Assembly (NCBI RefSeq): GCF_014841125.1
Contig: NZ_JACYTQ010000002.1
Coordinates: 558,001 to 622,000, forward strand
Length of the DNA: 64,000 bases
Reading direction: 5' to 3'
Source: Echinicola arenosa
Lineage (GTDB): Bacteria > Bacteroidota > Bacteroidia > Cytophagales > Cyclobacteriaceae
Part shown: positions 25,703 through 34,576 of the stretch, piece after piece
Position numbering within the stretch: position 1 is the stretch's first letter
Layout: each line of letters starts with the position of its first letter
Notes under the pieces: model-generated
Database searches by the model: none
The model's input: the letters and a program-made list of their open reading frames with translations, nothing else
What the model was told of the DNA's origin: nothing
Made by a program: the position numbers and the translations under genes

Positions 25703-27127
25703 CTATAATAAAGTATTGATGGCTTCTCTAATCTCATCACCACTGCTTGGCCTAGGTGCTTTTGCATTCGCTATTTTCCCCTCTTTGTCAAAAAGGATAT
25801 ACCTAGGAATGGCCTTGATCATATAGTCTTCGCATAATTCGGACTTCCATGCTCCATCCACATACACATGTACTCCCTTAAATTCAGGGTCATTTTGCAG
25901 GTACTTCTCCCAAGCGTCTTTATTGCTATCTATGGAGGCGTACATAAAAACCACATCTTCATTGTCCTTGTACTCTTCCTTAAGCACCTTTGCGGAAGGA
26001 AACTCCCCCCGGCATGGCCCACACCAAGTGGCCCATGTATCCAAGTAAACTACTTTTCCTTTAAAGTCAGACAGTTTAATTTCACTGCCATCAGGCGCAG
26101 TACCTTCCACTTCCTTGGCAGGCTTGCCTTCAGCTAAAGCTTCCCATTTGGCATTTACCGCATCTAAATATGGCTTATATCGCGAATCAGGAAACTTGCC
26201 TTTATACGACCCAAATACAATTTCAGTAGCCTCTTCACCATAGTAGCTAATCGCATCCAATGACAGGCGTGCCATCAAAAAGTCATGCAAATTCGCATCT
26301 TCTTCCTCCAATATAAAATCCTTCCGCAACTCGATATACTTATTGATTCCCATTTCAGTATCTGGATTTTCTTCTTGATATGCTTGCATATATTCGTTAA
26401 AGCCGAGCTGATTATTATTATAGATGGCATTTCTGTAATCGGGCATGATCAGTCCCACTTTCGCTAACGACCCGTCAATAGAAGTATAAGCCTCCACTGA
26501 TTCTGGAAGATCCACATTGGCTTCCCCTCCTGCTGAACGCTTTCTGGAAATAGGATAGTATTTCACAAAAAAACCTCTTCTTAACTTTAGTAAAGCTTCT
26601 TCCATCCCTGCTACTAGACTGTTCAAGCTGTCATTGGCATTGATTTCATTCATGCTTTCCTGAAAAGTAGAATCTATTTTTGCTACAAATTCTTCAGGTT
26701 CTAACTGACCATATGCTTGTATTTGACTACTAGGAAAAGGATTAAACTTATTATAAAATTCGCTCTCATCGGCCCCTTCCCCTGTATAGGATAGAGTTTT
26801 TAAATCCGATAAATCACAAGTCACCTCCATATCTACTCCTTCAAAAAGGATTACAGGTATGCTTTTGCCACCTGCTTCGATCGCATATAGACCAAAGTCA
26901 ATACTATCCAACTCAATGATATAACTGCCACTAGTATCTGCTTCATAGGAAGAAATAGGATTCAACAATTCTCCTCCGACTTGTTCGGACAAATTATACA
27001 AGTTTATTTGAGGAAGCTCTTCCTCGCCGCTTTCTAAATCCACTTTCAACTTTACTGCAACCTCCTTTTCAGGCTGACAATACATCAGCAATATCAGAAG
27101 TGGTAAGAATAATAGTTTTGTCTTCAT
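25703..27127 (-). CDS. TlpA-like thiol-disulfide oxidoreductase lipoprotein
   Basis: A 474-residue lipoprotein (signal LLFLPLLILLMYC, Cys at about 17). Residues 25-130 look like the DUF4369-type beta domain often found ahead of Bacteroidota periplasmic thioredoxins (DFGLYAIEAGGKSIPVILF). A helical middle region follows. The C-terminal 140 residues are a thioredoxin fold of the TlpA/AhpC type with active site WATWCGPC (Cys 369 and 372) and the cis-Pro region KAIPRYILFDKEG. It probably reduces periplasmic disulfides. It lies beside the divergent ccm cluster that lacks a ccmG, so it could serve as the reductant for apocytochrome c; this is inference. Confidence 0.9.
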   Translation of the reverse strand: MKTKLLFLPLLILLMYCQPEKEVAVKLKVDLESGEEELPQINLYNLSEQVGGELLNPISSYEADTSGSYIIELDSIDFGLYAIEAGGKSIPVILFEGVDMEVTCDLSDLKTLSYTGEGADESEFYNKFNPFPSSQIQAYGQLEPEEFVAKIDSTFQESMNEINANDSLNSLVAGMEEALLKLRRGFFVKYYPISRKRSAGGEANVDLPESVEAYTSIDGSLAKVGLIMPDYRNAIYNNNQLGFNEYMQAYQEENPDTEMGINKYIELRKDFILEEEDANLHDFLMARLSLDAISYYGEEATEIVFGSYKGKFPDSRYKPYLDAVNAKWEALAEGKPAKEVEGTAPDGSEIKLSDFKGKVVYLDTWATWCGPCRGEFPSAKVLKEEYKDNEDVVFMYASIDSNKDAWEKYLQNDPEFKGVHVYVDGAWKSELCEDYMIKAIPRYILFDKEGKIANAKAPRPSSGDEIREAINTLL

Positions 27128-27255
27128 AAATAAATTCGGGTTGAATTAAAAATCATTTACTGATTATCAAACTATAATCATCTAGCTAAAGTAACAAATA
27201 CAGACAGATATACTAATCTCTTAGTCATGAAATTACAGGACTGGCCAATCTTTAT

Positions 27256-27263
27256 TATATTTG
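27256..27263 (+). promoter_or_regulatory. Promoter -7 box of ccmB
   Basis: TATATTTG matches TAnnTTTG and ends only 7 bases before the ccmB ATG at 27271. Transcription would start about 4 bases before the start codon, giving an almost leaderless mRNA. Confidence 0.6.
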
Positions 27264-27270
27264 CGCGACT

Positions 27271-27936
27271 ATGTGGAATGAAATAATAGTATTGATAAAA
27301 AAAGAGATCACTTTGGAGTGGCGACAAAAATACGCCCTCAATGGAATATTGCTTTACGTCGTCAGTGCTGTTTTTATCACATATTTGAGCGTGGGAGCGA
27401 AACAAGGTAATATCTCCATCCCTACATGGAATGCACTTTATTGGGTGATCATCCTTTTTTCTTCGGTCAATGCCGTAGCCAAAAGCTTTGTACAGGAACA
27501 CCAAGGACGTCAGCTATATTATTATATGATTGCTTCACCAGAAGCAATCATATTATCCAAAATCATCTACAACAGTCTTTTGACCCTTATTCTTTCCCTA
27601 TTAGGCTATATTGTTTTTAGTGTAATATTGGGCAATCCTGTCCAAGACCAGCCGATGTTTATCCTGAACCTACTGATGGGATCCATGGGCTTTTCTGCTT
27701 GCTTGACCATGGTTTCTGGTATTGCCTCAAAGGCCAGTAACAATGCTACGTTGATGGCCATTCTTAGCTTTCCTATTATAATTCCTATTTTACTTATGGC
27801 GATCAAAATCTCTAAAAATGCCATTGATGGGCTGGATAGGGAAATCAGTGTGGACAAGCTCATCACACTTCTTGCGATCAATGCCATCATTGGCGCTACA
27901 GCCTATATCCTTTTCCCCTACCTCTGGAGAAGCTGA
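27271..27936 (+). CDS. ccmB: Heme exporter membrane subunit CcmB
   Basis: A 221-residue inner-membrane protein with six hydrophobic segments. The start MWNEIIVLIKKEITLEWRQK is the family N-terminus (short amphipathic stretch ending in LEWR). It forms the membrane part of the CcmAB ABC transporter that, with CcmC, delivers heme to CcmE during cytochrome c maturation. Conserved Gln and Ser residues of the family are seen in FVQEHQGRQLYYYMIASPE. The partner ATPase gene ccmA is not in this window. ccmC follows after 104 bases with its own promoter box. Confidence 0.93.
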   Translation: MWNEIIVLIKKEITLEWRQKYALNGILLYVVSAVFITYLSVGAKQGNISIPTWNALYWVIILFSSVNAVAKSFVQEHQGRQLYYYMIASPEAIILSKIIYNSLLTLILSLLGYIVFSVILGNPVQDQPMFILNLLMGSMGFSACLTMVSGIASKASNNATLMAILSFPIIIPILLMAIKISKNAIDGLDREISVDKLITLLAINAIIGATAYILFPYLWRS

Positions 27937-28008
27937 TGTTCTGAACACTAAGCCTCGACCTCTTCCATAATTTTTGATGAAAAGGTCGAAAATGAGGAAC
28001 TTATGCCT

Positions 28009-28016
28009 TACTTTTG
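28009..28016 (+). promoter_or_regulatory. Promoter -7 box of ccmC
   Basis: TACTTTTG matches TAnnTTTG, 24 bases before the ccmC ATG at 28041. Confidence 0.6.
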
Positions 28017-28040
28017 CACTTGTTAAGCAAAATTATCGAA

Positions 28041-28718
28041 ATGCGAGCACATTGGTGGAAAGTATTGGCGATCATACTATTAGCATACACAATTATCGCC
28101 GGCCTTCTCTTTGAAGTACCTAGATTACCCATTCTAAACGAAACGATCCGTGCATTATATTTTCATGTGACCATGTGGTTTGGCATGATTATCATGTTGA
28201 TTGTCGCCGTAGTTTATAGTGTGAAATATCTCCGGAGTGGAGAGTTGAAACATGATGATGTAGCCATTGAGTTTACCAATGCCGCCATTCTTTTTGGGGT
28301 TTTAGGCATCGTTACGGGCATGCTTTGGGCAAAATTCACCTGGGGAGATTATTGGAGCGGTGACCCAAAACAGAATGCTTCGGCGATCGGATTATTAATG
28401 TACTTTGCCTACCTTATCCTAAGAAACTCTTTGACAGACATTCACCAGAAAGCCCGGATAGGAGCGGTTTATAACATCTTTGCTTTTTCTGCATTTATCC
28501 CTTTGATTTTTATTTTGCCTAGACTTACAGACAGCCTTCACCCTGGAAATGGTGGTAACCCCGGCTTCAATGCTTATGATATGGACAGCAAGCTCAGAAT
28601 GGTGTTTTATCCAGCCGTGGTAGCATGGACCTTATTGGGTTTTTGGCTCGCTAATCTAAGATTAAGAGCCAGAAGACTGGAAAGGAAATTAGAAGACAAA
28701 CTTATCAATCAACAATAA
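28041..28718 (+). CDS. ccmC: Cytochrome c biogenesis heme-handling protein CcmC (CcsA family)
   Basis: A 225-residue six-helix membrane protein that presents heme to CcmE. The ATG at 28041 (MRAHWWKVLAIILLAYT) is chosen over an upstream in-frame TTG at 28014, which overlaps the promoter box. A WWD-like periplasmic motif is visible, WGDYWSGDPKQNAS (about 105-118). Heme-ligand histidines are likely in LYFHVTMWFGM and DSLHPGNGG. ccmD follows with no gap (the stop codon is directly followed by ATG), so it is cotranscribed with ccmD, ccmE and ccmF. Confidence 0.93.
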   Translation: MRAHWWKVLAIILLAYTIIAGLLFEVPRLPILNETIRALYFHVTMWFGMIIMLIVAVVYSVKYLRSGELKHDDVAIEFTNAAILFGVLGIVTGMLWAKFTWGDYWSGDPKQNASAIGLLMYFAYLILRNSLTDIHQKARIGAVYNIFAFSAFIPLIFILPRLTDSLHPGNGGNPGFNAYDMDSKLRMVFYPAVVAWTLLGFWLANLRLRARRLERKLEDKLINQQ

Positions 28719-28961
28719 ATGCAAAAGTGGTTAGTGGTTTTCCTATTGTTCATCAGCCTTCAGGCGGTGGCTCAGGAAAAAAAAGAGATTAAATCAGAAG
28801 ATTACGAAAATTATAGCGTTGAAATGGCCGATGATATGCGCCAAAGCGGAAAAATTTACGTACTCGTAGGCATCATTGGAATTGTCATGGGGGGAATTCT
28901 TGTTTACCTTGTAGGTACAGATAAAAAATTATCTAGACTGGAAAAAGAATTTAAAAGCTAA
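28719..28961 (+). CDS. ccmD: CcmD-like small membrane protein
   Basis: An 80-residue protein with a signal-like N-terminus (MQKWLVVFLLFISLQAVAQ) and one transmembrane helix at about 45-65 (YVLVGIIGIVMGGILVYLV), then a charged cytoplasmic tail. CcmD stabilises the CcmC-CcmE-heme complex. This version carries an extra N-terminal periplasmic segment absent from the proteobacterial protein, as seen in Bacteroidota. Identity rests on position between ccmC and ccmE as much as on sequence. Confidence 0.8.
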   Translation: MQKWLVVFLLFISLQAVAQEKKEIKSEDYENYSVEMADDMRQSGKIYVLVGIIGIVMGGILVYLVGTDKKLSRLEKEFKS

Positions 28962-29008
28962 ACCTCAGAATCGGTTTTGCGTAAGGTTTCATAACATTAA
29001 ATCAAACC

Positions 29009-29425
29009 ATGAAAAAAGGACATATATTAGGATTAGGAGTTATCGCCATAGCCATAGTCATTATCGTATCTTCGATTGGTGACGCAAGCTCATATGAGAG
29101 TTTCTCCACCGCCAAAGCTATGGCCCAAGAGGGTGATGATGACCCTATTCATGTTGTTGGTCAGCTAGCAAAAGACAGTATGGGCACGGTGACTGGTCTG
29201 GAAGTAAGTGATGACAAGACCTCATTTACCTTTACCATGGTGGACAATGAAGGCACTTCCCAACAAGTTTATTATAACGAACCTGTTCCTGCCGATTTTA
29301 CACGCTCTGAGCAAGTTGTGGTTATCGGTTCATACAAAAGCGAAAACATGTTTGTAGCTGATAAAATATTGATGAAATGCCCTTCCAAATATCAGGAAAC
29401 TGAGCTGAAGGAAGCATCACTGTAA
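29009..29425 (+). CDS. ccmE: Heme chaperone CcmE, cysteine-type
   Basis: A 138-residue membrane-anchored periplasmic protein with an N-terminal helix (HILGLGVIAIAIVIIVSSI) and an OB-fold beta barrel (HVVGQLAKDSMG, TSFTFTMVDNEG, QVVVIGSYKSENMFVADKIL). CcmE holds heme covalently and passes it to CcmF. In the classical protein the heme-binding residue is His in HxxxY. Here that place is KCPSKYQ, with Cys at 124 and Tyr at 128, the CxxxY variant known from Desulfovibrio and archaea. It follows ccmD by 47 bases and precedes ccmF by 41. Confidence 0.92.
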   Translation: MKKGHILGLGVIAIAIVIIVSSIGDASSYESFSTAKAMAQEGDDDPIHVVGQLAKDSMGTVTGLEVSDDKTSFTFTMVDNEGTSQQVYYNEPVPADFTRSEQVVVIGSYKSENMFVADKILMKCPSKYQETELKEASL

Positions 29426-29466
29426 AAATTAGAGCAAACATTGCACATTTGATTCCCTGAAAAATT

Positions 29467-31995
29467 ATGATTAATACCTTTATTGGTAACCTAGGCCATT
29501 TGATGGTGATTCTGGCTTTTGTTAGTTCCCTCATTACCGCCTATTCTTATTATCAATACACCGTAGTCCCTGAAATTGAAAAAGCCTCTTGGAGGAAATT
29601 TAGTAGGATATTCTTTTACATTCATGCTGTATCTGCCATCTCCATTGGCGTTATACTTTTTAATATTATTCACAATTTCAGGTTTGAGTATTTCTATGCC
29701 TACTCTCATGCCTCCAGGGCCCTGCCTGTACACTATATGATTTCCAGCTTTTGGGAAGGTCAGGAAGGCTCTTTTATCCTTTGGATTTTCTGGGATGTTA
29801 TTTTAGGCTTATTCCTAATCCACACCAATAAATCATGGGAAGGGCCGGTAATGGTAGTTTTCTCCTTGGTGCAGGCATTTCTGGTATCCATGATTCTTGG
29901 AGTAGTGATAGGAGACTTGAAGATAGGTAGCTCACCTTTCATTTTACTTAGAGATGTGGCCAACGCCCCCATTTTCCAGATGAACCCGGATTTTGTCCCG
30001 GAAGATGGCACCGGTCTGAATCCCCTGCTTCAAAATATTTGGATGGTGATCCATCCGCCTACATTATTTCTAGGCTATGCTTCTACCCTAGTGCCTTTTG
30101 CCTACTTGATGGCTGGTCTTTGGACAGGCAAATACAAGGAATGGATCCGCCCGGCATTACCTTGGACGATTTTCTCTGCCTTAATTTTGGGAATGGGAAT
30201 TATCATGGGAGCTTATTGGGCCTATGTAACGCTTAATTTCGGCGGCTATTGGAACTGGGACCCTGTGGAAAATGCTTCTTATGTGCCTTGGTTGATCATT
30301 GTGGCTTCTATTCACACGATGATTACCTTCAAGAAAAGTAGCACAGCCCTGAAAACCTCCATCGTACTGATCATTTTGCAGTTTATCTTGGTCTTGTATG
30401 CTACCTTCTTGGTGAGAAGTGGTGTTTTGGGAGACACTTCGGTACACTCTTTTACTGACTTAGGCTTGTCCGGCCAATTATTGATTTACCTTTTCTTCTT
30501 TATGTTTGTGGCCATCTTCCTTTCTGCAAGGGCATGGAAAAACATTCCTACATCAGAGAAGGAAGCATCTGTTTACTCTAGGGAATTCTGGATTTTCATC
30601 GGTGCCACCACCCTTGGTCTGATGGCTTTCCAAGTGATTCTACCAACTTCTATTCCGGTATACAATGCCATAGTCGAAAGTTTTGGCGGTATTTCCAATA
30701 TGGCGCCACCGGCGGATCAAATTGAATTTTACACCAAGTTCCAACTTTGGTTTGGTGTAGTGCTGGCCTTATTGACCGCAGTGGGTCAGTTCTTCTGGTG
30801 GAAAAAAATGGACAAAAAGGAGCTCAAAAATGCCCTGGCTACTCCCTATATTATCTCCTTAATTTTGGCAGCAATCATCATCTCTGTAGCCAAAGTTTGG
30901 AACATCACTTTCATGGTGATTGTCATGGCAGCTACATTTACCATTGTGGCCAATGCGACCATTCTTTCCAAGTTATTGAAGAAATCCACTTTCAAACTGG
31001 CAGGAGGTTCTTTGGCACATATTGGCCTTGGCTTGATCCTAATTGGCGTCATGTTCTCCTCAGGTTACTCTGATGTCATTTCACTCAATATGTCAGGACT
31101 GACATATAAAAGAGATTGGGAAGATGAGTTGAACAAGGAAAACGTTTTGCTCTGGATCAACCAACCGCTCCAAATGAAGGACTATGAAGTGGTCTATCGA
31201 GGCAGAAATAAAAAACTAGAAGGAGTTCCGGGCTATGTCAATGTCAACAAACTGGAATCAACAGACAATGTCAATGAAGCCATTGCACTCGAGGACATTA
31301 ATGTCAACGGAAAAACCTATCATAAAAAAGGGGATAAAGTAAATATAGTACTGGAGGAAAACAGCTATTTTGAAATTGAGTATTTCAAAGATCAGCAGCA
31401 CCAATTCACCCTTTTCCCTATGTCGCAACCCAACCCCACCATGGGATTGATTTCTTCGCCTGACTCTAAGCATTTCTTAAATAAGGACCTGTATACCCAC
31501 ATTTCAGCCATCAATAGCTACGACGATCCGGAATGGGGAGAGGATGAGTTTTATGAGGTGACTCCTGGAGAACAATTCCACTTAGGAGACTATATCACCA
31601 CTTTTGAAGGAGGAGAAGTGATGGAAGAAGTGGAAGGTGTTGAACTGGAAGAGGGAGATGTAGCGGTGAAAGCCAAATTGGTCATTCAGGATCACGACAG
31701 ACAAATCCATCTGGATCCTATTTTCTTGATCAGAGGAAACAGGATCGGTAAAATCCCAACAGTAAATCACGACTTGGGTGTAAAAATACAAGTGGATAAT
31801 ATCAGTCCAGAGACTAACCAGTTTGTCTTCAAGGCCAATAATTATCAAAAAGATTACGTGGTAATGAAAGCCTTAGTAAAACCTTATATCAATGTGCTCT
31901 GGATAGGCACCATCATCATGCTCATCGGCTTTGGTGTGGCCATATACAGAAGATATGATGAATTCATCAAGATGAGAGACAAAGGTCTCGAATAA
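29467..31995 (+). CDS. ccmF: Cytochrome c-type biogenesis protein CcmF
   Basis: An 842-residue polytopic membrane protein, the heme lyase core that attaches heme to apocytochrome c. At least 13 hydrophobic segments lie in residues 1-550. The WWD heme-binding domain is GGYWNWDPVENASYVPW (about 259-275), and ligand histidines are likely in IHPPTLFLGY and LVRSGVLGDTSVHSF. After the core comes a periplasmic domain of about 260 residues and a final helix (LWIGTIIMLIGFGVAIYRR). It is longer than E. coli CcmF (647) because of this periplasmic domain. It is the last gene of the cluster, with a terminator 21 bases after its stop. Confidence 0.94.
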   Translation: MINTFIGNLGHLMVILAFVSSLITAYSYYQYTVVPEIEKASWRKFSRIFFYIHAVSAISIGVILFNIIHNFRFEYFYAYSHASRALPVHYMISSFWEGQEGSFILWIFWDVILGLFLIHTNKSWEGPVMVVFSLVQAFLVSMILGVVIGDLKIGSSPFILLRDVANAPIFQMNPDFVPEDGTGLNPLLQNIWMVIHPPTLFLGYASTLVPFAYLMAGLWTGKYKEWIRPALPWTIFSALILGMGIIMGAYWAYVTLNFGGYWNWDPVENASYVPWLIIVASIHTMITFKKSSTALKTSIVLIILQFILVLYATFLVRSGVLGDTSVHSFTDLGLSGQLLIYLFFFMFVAIFLSARAWKNIPTSEKEASVYSREFWIFIGATTLGLMAFQVILPTSIPVYNAIVESFGGISNMAPPADQIEFYTKFQLWFGVVLALLTAVGQFFWWKKMDKKELKNALATPYIISLILAAIIISVAKVWNITFMVIVMAATFTIVANATILSKLLKKSTFKLAGGSLAHIGLGLILIGVMFSSGYSDVISLNMSGLTYKRDWEDELNKENVLLWINQPLQMKDYEVVYRGRNKKLEGVPGYVNVNKLESTDNVNEAIALEDINVNGKTYHKKGDKVNIVLEENSYFEIEYFKDQQHQFTLFPMSQPNPTMGLISSPDSKHFLNKDLYTHISAINSYDDPEWGEDEFYEVTPGEQFHLGDYITTFEGGEVMEEVEGVELEEGDVAVKAKLVIQDHDRQIHLDPIFLIRGNRIGKIPTVNHDLGVKIQVDNISPETNQFVFKANNYQKDYVVMKALVKPYINVLWIGTIIMLIGFGVAIYRRYDEFIKMRDKGLE

Positions 31996-32015
31996 GCATA
32001 TACTAAAATCTAATC

Positions 32016-32047
32016 AAGCCTGCATTTTAATGATGTAGGCTTTTTTT
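32016..32047 (+). terminator. Rho-independent terminator of the ccm operon
   Basis: Stem AAGCCTGCAT (32016-32025) with ATGTAGGCTT (32033-32042), one G-U pair, followed by a T-run. Confidence 0.85.
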
Positions 32048-32105
32048 GTGGATACGCCGAAAGCTGTATCTTAGACCTCCAATTGGTTCTTTAAGGAAAC
32101 ATTCA

Positions 32106-32885
32106 ATGGACAAATTCAATATTGCGATCATTGGTACGGGCAATGTAGCCTGGCATTTGGCTCCAGCCTTGGAAAATGCAGGTCATACCATCACAGAGGT
32201 TTATAGCAGGGACTTCCATCGTGCAGAAAAAATCATCAACAAACTTTATACGGCAGAGGTAAAAACAGACCTCGATTTCTCAGAAAGCAAAGCCAATATA
32301 TATATCCTCGCCGTCAGCGACCATGCCATCACACAAGTGGCAGACGCGATCATTCTTCCAGAGGAAAGTATTCTCGTTCATACTTCAGGAAGCATGCCTT
32401 TGGATGTTTTGGGTTTCAGTTCAGCAAGTTATACAGGCATCTTTTACCCATTGCAAAGCTTTAGTAAATCACGTTCTTTGGACATAGATGAAATTCCTTT
32501 CTTATTGGAATCTGACGATCAGACCACACTTCAAAAGCTTAAAAAACTGGCCAAAAGCCTTTCTCCACTCCACTATGTATTGAAATCCAAAGATCGAATG
32601 GCTCTTCATGTGGCTGCTGTCTTTGCCAGCAACTTTACCAATCACATGATCCGGGTATCGGAAGAGATCATGCGGAGGCAGGGCTTGGACTTTGAAATGC
32701 TCCAGCCTTTGATCATAGAGCAAATTAGTAAAACCTTGGAAATAGGAGCCAAATCAGCACAAACAGGACCAGCACTTAGGGGAGACCTTAACACCTTGGA
32801 CATGCATTACCAATTTTTGAATTACAACGAACAGGTAGCTGAAATTTATAAATTGATTTCTCAGGATATCATCGATGCAAACTAA
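32106..32885 (+). CDS. Rossmann-fold and DUF2520 domain protein (ProC-like oxidoreductase)
   Basis: A 259-residue protein. The ATG at 32106 (MDKFNIAIIGTGNVAWHL) is preferred over an upstream frame that begins inside the ccm terminator. The nucleotide-binding loop GTGNVA lies at residues 10-15; the C-terminal all-helical domain (MALHVAAVFASNFTNHM, TGPALRGDLNTLDMHY) is DUF2520. The fold is that of NADP-dependent pyrroline-5-carboxylate reductase-like enzymes; the substrate is unknown. In Bacteroidota the gene often lies close to a UbiA prenyltransferase, as here (79 bases downstream). Confidence 0.88.
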   Translation: MDKFNIAIIGTGNVAWHLAPALENAGHTITEVYSRDFHRAEKIINKLYTAEVKTDLDFSESKANIYILAVSDHAITQVADAIILPEESILVHTSGSMPLDVLGFSSASYTGIFYPLQSFSKSRSLDIDEIPFLLESDDQTTLQKLKKLAKSLSPLHYVLKSKDRMALHVAAVFASNFTNHMIRVSEEIMRRQGLDFEMLQPLIIEQISKTLEIGAKSAQTGPALRGDLNTLDMHYQFLNYNEQVAEIYKLISQDIIDAN

Positions 32886-32952
32886 ACTGTTTTCTTTCTT
32901 AATTTTCTACTTAAAAAACCCACCACTTCTAACCTACTACTTTACTTTACCG

Positions 32953-32960
32953 TATTTTTG
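32953..32960 (+). promoter_or_regulatory. -7 box-like element just before the ubiA-family gene
   Basis: TATTTTTG matches TAnnTTTG and ends 4 bases before the ATG at 32965, which would make the transcript essentially leaderless. No TTG at the -33 distance, so support is moderate. Confidence 0.4.
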
Positions 32961-32964
32961 AAAT

Positions 32965-33837
32965 ATGACTAAGCCCACAGCTGAAAAAGCATTTTCCTTT
33001 TCTGCCTTTTTCAAAATCATCAGGTCTGACAACTTGCTGATGATGGCTTTTGCTCAGTTAATGACCGCCTATTTTTTGGTTGAAGAGACCAATTCTGGAC
33101 TTTCTGTATTAACTGATTACAAATTGTATTTATTGATTTTCTCTACCATCACCATCGCTGCTTCTGGTTACATCATCAATGATTATTATGATGTCAAAAT
33201 AGACTACATTAATAAACCTGATGAAGTCATTGTGGGCAAGGGAATGAGAAGAAGAGTGGTGATGTTTCTCCATAGTATCCTCAACTTTGTGGGAATTGCC
33301 CTTGCTTGTTTGGTCAACTTAAAAGTTGGTGCTATTCATTTTATTGCCGCATTTATCCTTTGGCTTTACTCTAACAACCTCAAAAGGCTTCCCTTTGTGG
33401 GCAATTTAGCTGTTGGTCTCTTGACAGGTCTTTCTATTTGGATCATCGGATTCTACTATCAGCAGTCCCAACTTCTGGTGTTGACTTATGCCATATTCGC
33501 CTTCTTCATCAACCTGATCAGGGAAATTATCAAGGACATCGAGGACAGGGAAGGAGACAGAAAACACGGATGTAAAACTTTGCCCATTGTACTGGGCTTT
33601 AGAAAAACCAAAAACATAATTTTTATCCTTGCAGGAATATTTGTGTGTTCCATTTTGACTGTTGCCTTTAAAGTAAATGACACCTTATTATATATTTATT
33701 TTGGAGCTATTGGAGTCTTATTCTTATTCTTCATGTACAAAATCTATTACGCCGACCGAAAAAAGCATTTCACACAACTCAGCAAAATGTCTAAAATATT
33801 AATGCTAACAGGTGTCTTGAGTATGGCTTTTTTATAA
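32965..33837 (+). CDS. UbiA-family prenyltransferase (geranylgeranylglycerol-phosphate geranylgeranyltransferase-like)
   Basis: A 290-residue membrane enzyme with about eight helices. It has the two Asp-rich motifs of the UbiA family: NDYYDVKIDYINKPDE (from residue 72) and KDIEDREGDRKHGCKTLP (about 187-204), which bind prenyl diphosphate through magnesium. Bacteroidota members at this position are usually annotated as geranylgeranylglycerol-phosphate geranylgeranyltransferase-like, but the acceptor in bacteria is not proved. It could instead act on a quinone ring. The neighbours (DUF2520 protein upstream, purN downstream) do not decide. Confidence 0.85.
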   Translation: MTKPTAEKAFSFSAFFKIIRSDNLLMMAFAQLMTAYFLVEETNSGLSVLTDYKLYLLIFSTITIAASGYIINDYYDVKIDYINKPDEVIVGKGMRRRVVMFLHSILNFVGIALACLVNLKVGAIHFIAAFILWLYSNNLKRLPFVGNLAVGLLTGLSIWIIGFYYQQSQLLVLTYAIFAFFINLIREIIKDIEDREGDRKHGCKTLPIVLGFRKTKNIIFILAGIFVCSILTVAFKVNDTLLYIYFGAIGVLFLFFMYKIYYADRKKHFTQLSKMSKILMLTGVLSMAFL

Positions 33838-33899
33838 TATTACATGGGAATTGGCTCGGCTCTTGTACTAGAAAACCATGTGAGGCCAAAAAATATCCT

Positions 33900-33907
33900 T
33901 ATTTTTG
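33900..33907 (+). promoter_or_regulatory. Promoter -7 box of purN
   Basis: TATTTTTG matches TAnnTTTG, 42 bases before the purN start; an ATG instead of TTG sits at the -33 distance (2 of 3 bases). Confidence 0.5.
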
Positions 33908-33949
33908 TCTTCTCAACCTTTATAAATGAACATCTAAATAGATTTTCAC

Positions 33950-34507
33950 TTGAAAAAAATAGCCATAATTGCCTCGGGAAATGGAAGCAATGCTGAAGAA
34001 ATCATCAATCACTTTGATGGTTCAACCAAAGCCAAAGTGCTGACCATCGCCTCCAATAAAACAGATGCTTACGTATTGGAAAGGGCCAAGAACCACGAAA
34101 TACCTTTCTTTTCTTTTACCAAATCTGAAATGGAAGAAGGCATTTTAGAAAAATCATTCCTCGAGCTAGGTATTGATTTAATTGTCTTAGCGGGTTTTCT
34201 CCTGAAAATCCCAGATGGACTTATCAAAAAATTCCCCAACCGCATTATTAATATCCATCCAGCTTTATTACCTAAATTTGGAGGTAAAGGCATGTATGGC
34301 ATGCGCGTTCATGAAGCCGTTAAGGAAAAGGGCGAGAAGGAAACCGGGATCACCATCCATTATGTCAATGAAAAATATGACGATGGCAGAGTGATTTTTC
34401 AGGAAAGTGTAACGGTATTGGACACGGATACCCCAGAGGACATTGCCAATAAGGTTCACGCCTTGGAGTATAAATATTTCCCAAAAGTTATTGAAAGCCT
34501 GCTTTAA
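33950..34507 (+). CDS. purN: Phosphoribosylglycinamide formyltransferase
   Basis: A 185-residue enzyme of purine synthesis that transfers formyl from 10-formyl-THF to glycinamide ribonucleotide. It has the phosphate-binding GNGSN loop (residues 9-13), the catalytic Asn-His region INIHPALLPKFGG (about 100-112) and the catalytic Asp in HYVNEKYDDGRVIF. The start codon is TTG at 33950: an in-frame stop lies five codons upstream (33935-33937) and the family N-terminus (KKIAIIASGNGSN) begins right there, so no ATG start is possible. purH follows after 69 bases with its own promoter. Confidence 0.95.
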   Translation: MKKIAIIASGNGSNAEEIINHFDGSTKAKVLTIASNKTDAYVLERAKNHEIPFFSFTKSEMEEGILEKSFLELGIDLIVLAGFLLKIPDGLIKKFPNRIINIHPALLPKFGGKGMYGMRVHEAVKEKGEKETGITIHYVNEKYDDGRVIFQESVTVLDTDTPEDIANKVHALEYKYFPKVIESLL

Positions 34508-34521
34508 TCAGCTGATTTTCC

Positions 34522-34529
34522 TACCTTTG
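34522..34529 (+). promoter_or_regulatory. Promoter -7 box of purH
   Basis: TACCTTTG matches TAnnTTTG, 47 bases before the purH ATG. Confidence 0.6.
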
Positions 34530-34576
34530 CAGTTTAAAACAATTCATCAAACCTATTTCATTCAATACTTTCAAAA

